Source: Limnephilus marmoratus
Lineage: Eukaryota > Arthropoda > Insecta > Trichoptera > Limnephilidae
NCBI GenBank assembly: GCA_917880885.1
Contig: OU862927.1
Location: 38,963,571 to 39,027,570, forward strand
Direction: 5' to 3'
DNA length: 64,000 bases
This document shows positions 59,421 through 64,000 of the stretch, piece by piece. The notes beneath the pieces were generated by a model. It was given only the letters and a program-made list of their open reading frames with translations, made no database searches and had not been told where the DNA came from. Numbering within the stretch: the first letter of the stretch is position 1; the number at the start of each line of letters is the position of its first letter. The position numbers were made by a program, and so were the translations under genes.

Positions 59421-61380
59421 GTCCCGAGGGTTGGTGGAAGCGGGGTGTGCGATGGGCTGGAGGCGAGACTCCTCGAGCTGCCTTTGCTTGACGTTCTGCG
59501 CAGGCCGCAGACCAAGTTACCAGTCCTCTGGGAGAAGCTCTCCATTCTGTTGAGGCTTAGCCCACTGAAACCGTGCTGTAGGGTGTCCTGATCGGTGTCT
59601 CCGCTTTCCTGAAGAATTCATTTAATTATATTAATGCCCTTTTTAAGGACTTTTACTTAACAGTACTTTATCTTTGGCATATATTTAGTGATAAATTGAA
59701 GATGTCCATTGAATTGGTGTAACTAGTAGTTCAATCTTCTGAACAGAAGATTTGGCGTAGGTAGTGTTGATTATTCTGTCTTGATTCAATTGGCGGAATA
59801 AAACGGTACTATCACACACGGCTACCACATTGTCAGGATTGACTAGACGCGGAATAAACAAATTTACAGACCGACAGCAAAGCGGTCGAGTCAAAACAGA
59901 ACTTCGCTACGATCAGTCAATTATTTCTCTCTCTTGGGCTATGAGGTGTAGAATATTACGATAGTTAGATAATAGTAAAAGCTTGTACAATAATTGTGTA
60001 TTTATTAATATTGGAATGTGGTTTCCAAAATTTTTTTTCAACGCTTCTGACGGAGCTTTAATTATATTATATACCTGTAATGCAGACATGGATCTATATG
60101 CTGTTACGCAGCTGCCCCTCCTCAGCAGACTATCCTGGTGGAAGGACTCCCTGGACACTTGCTGGATACTGGCAGCGGTGGAGGTTCCAGGGCCCCCGGA
60201 CTCGCGCCTCTCGGGAAGGATGTACTGTGGCAAGCCGTGGTAGAACCAGGCGCCCGACTTCTTCCACATCTCACGGGTTTCGGAGCACAGGTTGCAGAGC
60301 CATCTATCACTGGAAGATGGAAAGGCACAATATCAGAAGATTTGCATAATTCAAAAAACTCAATAAAAAGAAGTAGATAGTTATGATTTACTGGCCATTA
60401 TACTCTAGTCTGTATAACCATACGAGATGAAACAGACACAATTCGTTAAAAGCCACGGGTATTCAACGATAGAGCTGGTGCACTGGTCGAATCGAAAAGC
60501 CAATCGAATAGGATTGGTCCAAGCCCTGTACCTTGGGGGATTCGAAAATCTGACATTCCTTTATCACTATTTTGATAGAAACCAGTCGCTTTGTAGTTTG
60601 ACATATTAACTGAAATAAGATGATAATTTGTTTGTAACCACGAATTATCAATTTAATATGTTAATACCGACCGGTTTCGCTTAGCACAAGCATCTTCAGG
60701 GTATAAAATCAATAATAATCAGTTTGACTCAATCATAAAATGATCAGTTTGATTTTATACCCTGAAGATGCTTGTGCTAAGCGAAACCGGTCGTTATTAA
60801 AAAAATTGAATTAATAATTCGTGGTTACAAACTAAGTTATAGTTTTATTTCAGTTTCTTTATCATCATTAACATGATTGATTTTTATGACTTGCGGGTGG
60901 TTTTTTAAAGCAGTAGGTAATCCATTTAATTAAAACCTATTATCCTCTGCTTCTCGTGCATTCCACTTTATCAGTGACCATAATTTTCTGCAGGTTTGAG
61001 TTCTCAGTTTAGTGAACAATGTGTCCAAAGTACTTAGATATCTAAGAATACTTGTAGGCATTTATATATAGAGCTCATTTTGGATGCCTAGCTCTTCCAT
61101 GATTGCTGTCACCATTTAGAAACAGTACCCACCTGTTGACCGCGCTTTCCGCGCAGCACTTGCTGCAGAACCTGTTGCGGCAGCCGGCGCATGTCTTGAG
61201 CGGGGTGAGCAGCGGAGCGCGCCTGGAGCACTCTCGGCAGCGGGCAGCTGAGCAGCGGGACGGCGGGGGCTGGGCGGCCACCTGCGGCTGCGAAGAGCGG
61301 CGGAGGCATTCGACACGCTCCACCAGACGGCCCACGCGGCGCGCTTCGGCTAGACCGAGGGCTTCGGATCGCCTGATGAC
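59380..61380 (-). CDS. Rph: Rabphilin orthologue, partial (exons 61133-61380, 60075-60303, 59380-59608)
   Basis: Rabphilin binds GTP-bound Rab3/Rab27 on synaptic and dense-core vesicles through an N-terminal helix and zinc finger. Exon 61133-61380 (acceptor CTCTCCAG) encodes VIRRSEALGLAEARRVGRLV and then VERVECLRR, the typical Rab-binding helix, followed by CREC, CAGC and CSKC. Exon 60075-60303 (acceptor GATAG, phase 2) supplies the last pair CNLC and the hallmark EMWKKSGAWFYHGLPQYILP, completing four CxxC pairs of a FYVE-type finger. Exon 59380-59608 encodes a Ser-rich linker (TSSKGSSRSLASSPS) ending SSVP at donor CCAT|GTAAGT. All junction phases agree. The start codon and the upstream part are not identified to the right, and no C2-domain exon is visible to the left. 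A Noc2-like protein without C2 domains is the alternative. Confidence 0.88.
60662..60710 (-). ncRNA. Hammerhead ribozyme-like motif, left member of an inverted pair
   Basis: The - strand reads ATACC-CTGAAGA, a stem II (GCTT paired with AAGC), GCGAAAC, CCGGTC and GGTAT. ATACC and GGTAT pair perfectly as stem I, and the core fits CUGANGA...GAAA. This is the Penelope-type minimal hammerhead layout. It lies upstream of the first visible Rph zinc-finger exon pair, within the intron between 60303 and 61133. Confidence 0.7.
60750..60800 (+). ncRNA. Hammerhead ribozyme-like motif, right member of an inverted pair
   Basis: The same core as the motif at 60662 on the opposite strand: CTGAAGA, GCTT/AAGC stem II, GCGAAAC, CCGGTC. 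One G is missing after the cleavage position (GTTAT instead of GGTAT), which weakens stem I. The two motifs are arms of a palindrome of about 140 bp with a loop containing AATAATAATC. Confidence 0.62.
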
Positions 61381-61689
61381 CTGGAGAGAAATAAAAATCT
61401 GTTATATAGTGTTCGCCATGTGTAGAAAAAATGTCAGATTATAGGACACCGAAAATTGTTACCACACAGGTAAACCAATAGAAGCAACCCAGACGCATCC
61501 AAAAAACTTCATAGTACGAAAAGGTATTAACAGAAAGAGAATCTACGTCTGAGAGATTAAATGAGAAATAAACAATATATATTATTTTTATTTATAACGA
61601 CTGATCAGCATTTAAACATTCATAGCATACGAAAAAAATACCATTTAGACATTAAATTAAACATTATTTTTAAATTTTTTATAAGAAAA

Positions 61690-61935
61690 ACTTTCTTTTA
61701 TAACTTTTGAAGGTCATTCCCACCAACGTAATATATCATTGAAGAAGAAGATAACAATAATAATCTAAATGAAAATATGAAAGAGAACAAGACACAGAAA
61801 ACAGAAAAAAGAAAGTGGTCGCAACTGGGACTCGAACTCATACCTCTCGTCTAACCGGGATGTGCGCGTTAACCAATTTCGCTGTTGCTACCTTCTGTCA
61901 AACCGTCATAATATTTCAAAGTCAATCTCATATTT
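61690..61935 (-). mobile_element. tRNA-derived SINE, family 3
   Basis: CAACTGGGACTCGAACTCAT and GTGCGCGTTAACCAATTTCG on the + strand; the same body (GAAGAAGATAACAATAATAA) as at 12115. Confidence 0.75.
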
Positions 61936-61939
61936 CAAA

Positions 61940-62340
61940 TTTTAGAATTAACAATACTATCTTCTACTAATTATTTTTCGTTTAGATTATTATTGTTATC
62001 TTCTTCTTTTTTATTTTTCATTTAAAAAAAGACTTAATATTTTAAGGTTGATTGGTAAGAGGTTAACAGAATTTTGTTATATTTTTAATTACAATATATT
62101 TTTATAATTATTTTGGTTTTGCGTTATTCCGGGCAGCGCAAGACAGAGAGACATTTTCCAGAGTGATCGCCAACGTCGGGGGGACCTGATAAGGCACCAC
62201 ACCAAGAAGAAGATTTTGGTTTTATTTAAAGTACAAAACCCTAAACAAATGATTTAACTACCTTTAAACTGTGTAAATATAATAATATGTCAAATATTAA
62301 CTTAAAAATTCATTACGTCTCTAAGACGTATTATTATTTT
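61940..62340. other. No recognised feature
   Basis: AT-rich. TTCCGGGCAGCGCAAGACAG and the following 70 bp are GC-richer and resemble a LINE 3' tail, but no motif is readable. Confidence 0.45.
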
Positions 62341-63466
62341 TGGAGACGTCTACTAATATATACAGGAATTCCAAAAAATCTGACTACTATCTATTTGAAC
62401 CAAAGTGCGTACGAATATCTACAGCTTAAACTGCTGACTAATATCTATGAGAACCAAAGTGTGGATGAATATCTACAGAACTGGCAGAGGTTGGATTTGC
62501 AATTATGTATAGCATATTGGAATAACGTAATATTGCGTATGCAGTTTAAAAACTTAATTTATGTATGTGTGTATGTAAAAATCCCTAATATCGGACTATT
62601 GGACACATTTAGCTGATTATTAATGATTTGGGTTTTTGTTTTAACAGCTTTCTTTATTTCGAGTGCTTCTAAATTATTTAGTCTGTTACCATGACCATTT
62701 CTCTGTTAGTTAGGTTAGGTTAGGTTGTGGTGCCGTGTATTTCGAAATAAATAAATAAATCCCTTTGTATTATGACCTCCATGTTTGTTCAATAAATTAT
62801 TGTCCTCGTAAACAGCAAAATACGTAATATTATGCAAAAACTTCATGTACGTACTTTAAAGGTTTAAGCCTTTACGTAATTAGTAATTACGTAATTGAAG
62901 TAATTTATGCTTTTCCGTACAACCTCTTGCTCAGCTGCCCTTTGTAGATATTAGTCACCACTGGGACCGTCATAGATATTCGTCCGACCTTAGCTCTGTA
63001 GATATTAGTCTACACTCTGAAATTCACATTTTTTTAAGATAATCTCTGGAACTATACATAATCCACCTATTTTGAAAGAAATTAACTTATATGTCCCAGA
63101 CAAGTATACTCGTGGAAGGTCCCATACCCTTTTTTATGCTCCAAAAGCGAGGACTTCTGCCTATCAGAACGCGCCAGTCAACAGAGCGACTGAACTGCTC
63201 AACGAGTCTGCATTGACCATTGACATTTTTAACGTAACCTACAGGCAGTTTAACAATTATCTTTTGACGTATGTCACAAAGTAGTGAAACTGGCCTTTTT
63301 ATGTGTTTTGCTATACTTTTTGTCAAATTTGTAATCTTCTCCATAATGTATTGATGAAAAACCGTTTTACGGAGAACATGAAAAAATAAATAAATAAATA
63401 TAAGTCCAACATATGAGCTGTAGATATTCGTCCGACATACAGGCTGCAGATATTAGTATCTGGAGT
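62341..63466. mobile_element. Foldback-like ACTAATATCTA element, longest copy
   Basis: Left: ACTAATATATACAGG and tandem ACGAATATCTACAG and ACTAATATCTATGAG variants. Right: TAGATATTAGTC variants to GTATCTGGAGTC. The interior carries TTAGGTTAGGTTAGGTTG and GAAATAAATAAATAAAT. A LINE scrap is inserted near the right end. Confidence 0.7.
63035..63400 (+). mobile_element. LINE C-terminal scrap (ORF 63072-63284)
   Basis: Encodes LYVPDKYTRGRSHTLFYAPK and NRATELLNESALTIDIFN, a typical LINE C-terminus, ending in (AAAT)n. It interrupts the foldback-like element. Confidence 0.65.
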
Positions 63467-63469
63467 CTT

Positions 63470-64000
63470 AGCTTTTAGGTATGTAAAAATAAGAGGATCT
63501 TTCTAGGTTTAAGAGGAGGGGTAGAAGAGGATTAAACAGTAGGATATTGTAGAGTAATTGGATGCCAAATACTAACTGTGATGTAGCGCCGTAATTTATT
63601 TTATTTATTCATTAATCACACAATTTATTCGCAAATAATGTGTGTATGGTTATTTATGTTGTGAGAGTGGTTTTGTGTTTTTGTAAAATGACTGGCGAAG
63701 GACCTTGATTTTTGTGTTACTGATCACTGCCTGCAATAGCAAAATTAAATGTTGCATAGAAGGAATGACTCACCGGAAAAATATAAGGATCTTGTATGCT
63801 AGCAATGCTGCATTCACTTCCATCCAAGAGGCACGATCACAATAGGCGTAAATGTTCGTTATTTTTATAGTGCACGGAGCAGTTATTTTTAATAGCGGAT
63901 TGACCGATGGCAAAGCACAGTTGTTGTTTCGCGGCGGGAGTGTTATTGCAGACTTTCGTGAGCAGAGCACAGTGATGGCTATATGCAGCGGGAGTTTATT
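63470..64000. other. No firm feature; possible upstream exon of Rph on the minus strand
   Basis: The - strand has CTATAAAAATAACG near 63870 and, after ATGGAAGTGAATGCAGC, a donor-like CCG|GTGAGT at 63774-63780. The reading phase there (2) does not fit the next visible Rph exon directly. Nothing else is seen. Confidence 0.25.

Overview
The window is nuclear DNA of an insect. It is AT-rich, has spliced genes with large introns, arthropod-type core promoters (TATA plus a TCAGT initiator) and dense mobile elements. Helitrons starting TCTATACTAATATTATAAA and ending CTAG|T, tRNA-derived SINEs and many truncated LINEs make Lepidoptera the most likely order; this is inference from repeat style, not a species call. 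Most of the sequence is repeats, and very little codes for host protein.

The most interesting host content is a tandem array of four paralogous small secreted-protein genes on the + strand between about 1.3 and 30.7 kb. I do not recognise the family. Each gene has a TATA/Inr promoter, a 51-57 nt exon that is essentially one signal peptide, a phase-0 intron, and an exon encoding IGVPLNS..GPF.LH.IRERSP followed (in three copies) by a Ser/Glu patch and Tyr/Pro/Gln/Gly repeats (YPGYPQQ). Copies A, B and C (2458-4058, 7956-9162, 13796-19758; 87, 88 and 100 aa) keep an Arg-rich site before the repeats and end in Gly-Arg-Lys, as prohormones with an amidated C-terminus do. Copy D (22710-30608; 123 aa) has lost both, and a good splice donor joins it to a third exon ending NNTFG-stop. 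The duplicated unit also carries about 0.5 kb of conserved upstream sequence and a 3' SINE fragment.

The second host gene is on the - strand at the right: three internal exons (61133-61380, 60075-60303, 59380-59608) of a Rabphilin (Rph) orthologue, covering the Rab-binding helix, the FYVE-type zinc finger and part of the linker. Its C2 domains and start codon are not identified here. Directly after the last exon, the exon end and splice donor are repeated five times as a 100-121 bp tandem repeat.

The rest is mobile DNA: a Penelope-like element with a GIY-YIG domain and an adjacent hammerhead-ribozyme-like motif (about 22.87-23.56 kb); a head-to-head pair of hammerhead-like motifs at 60.66-60.80 kb; several LINE families, one with endonuclease and reverse-transcriptase remnants at 32.1-34.4 kb; three tRNA-derived SINE families; two Helitron families; hAT, Harbinger-like and MITE insertions, often nested, several with readable target-site duplications; and a foldback-like family built from arrays of ACTAATATCTA. 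Stretches in which I see nothing are listed as such.
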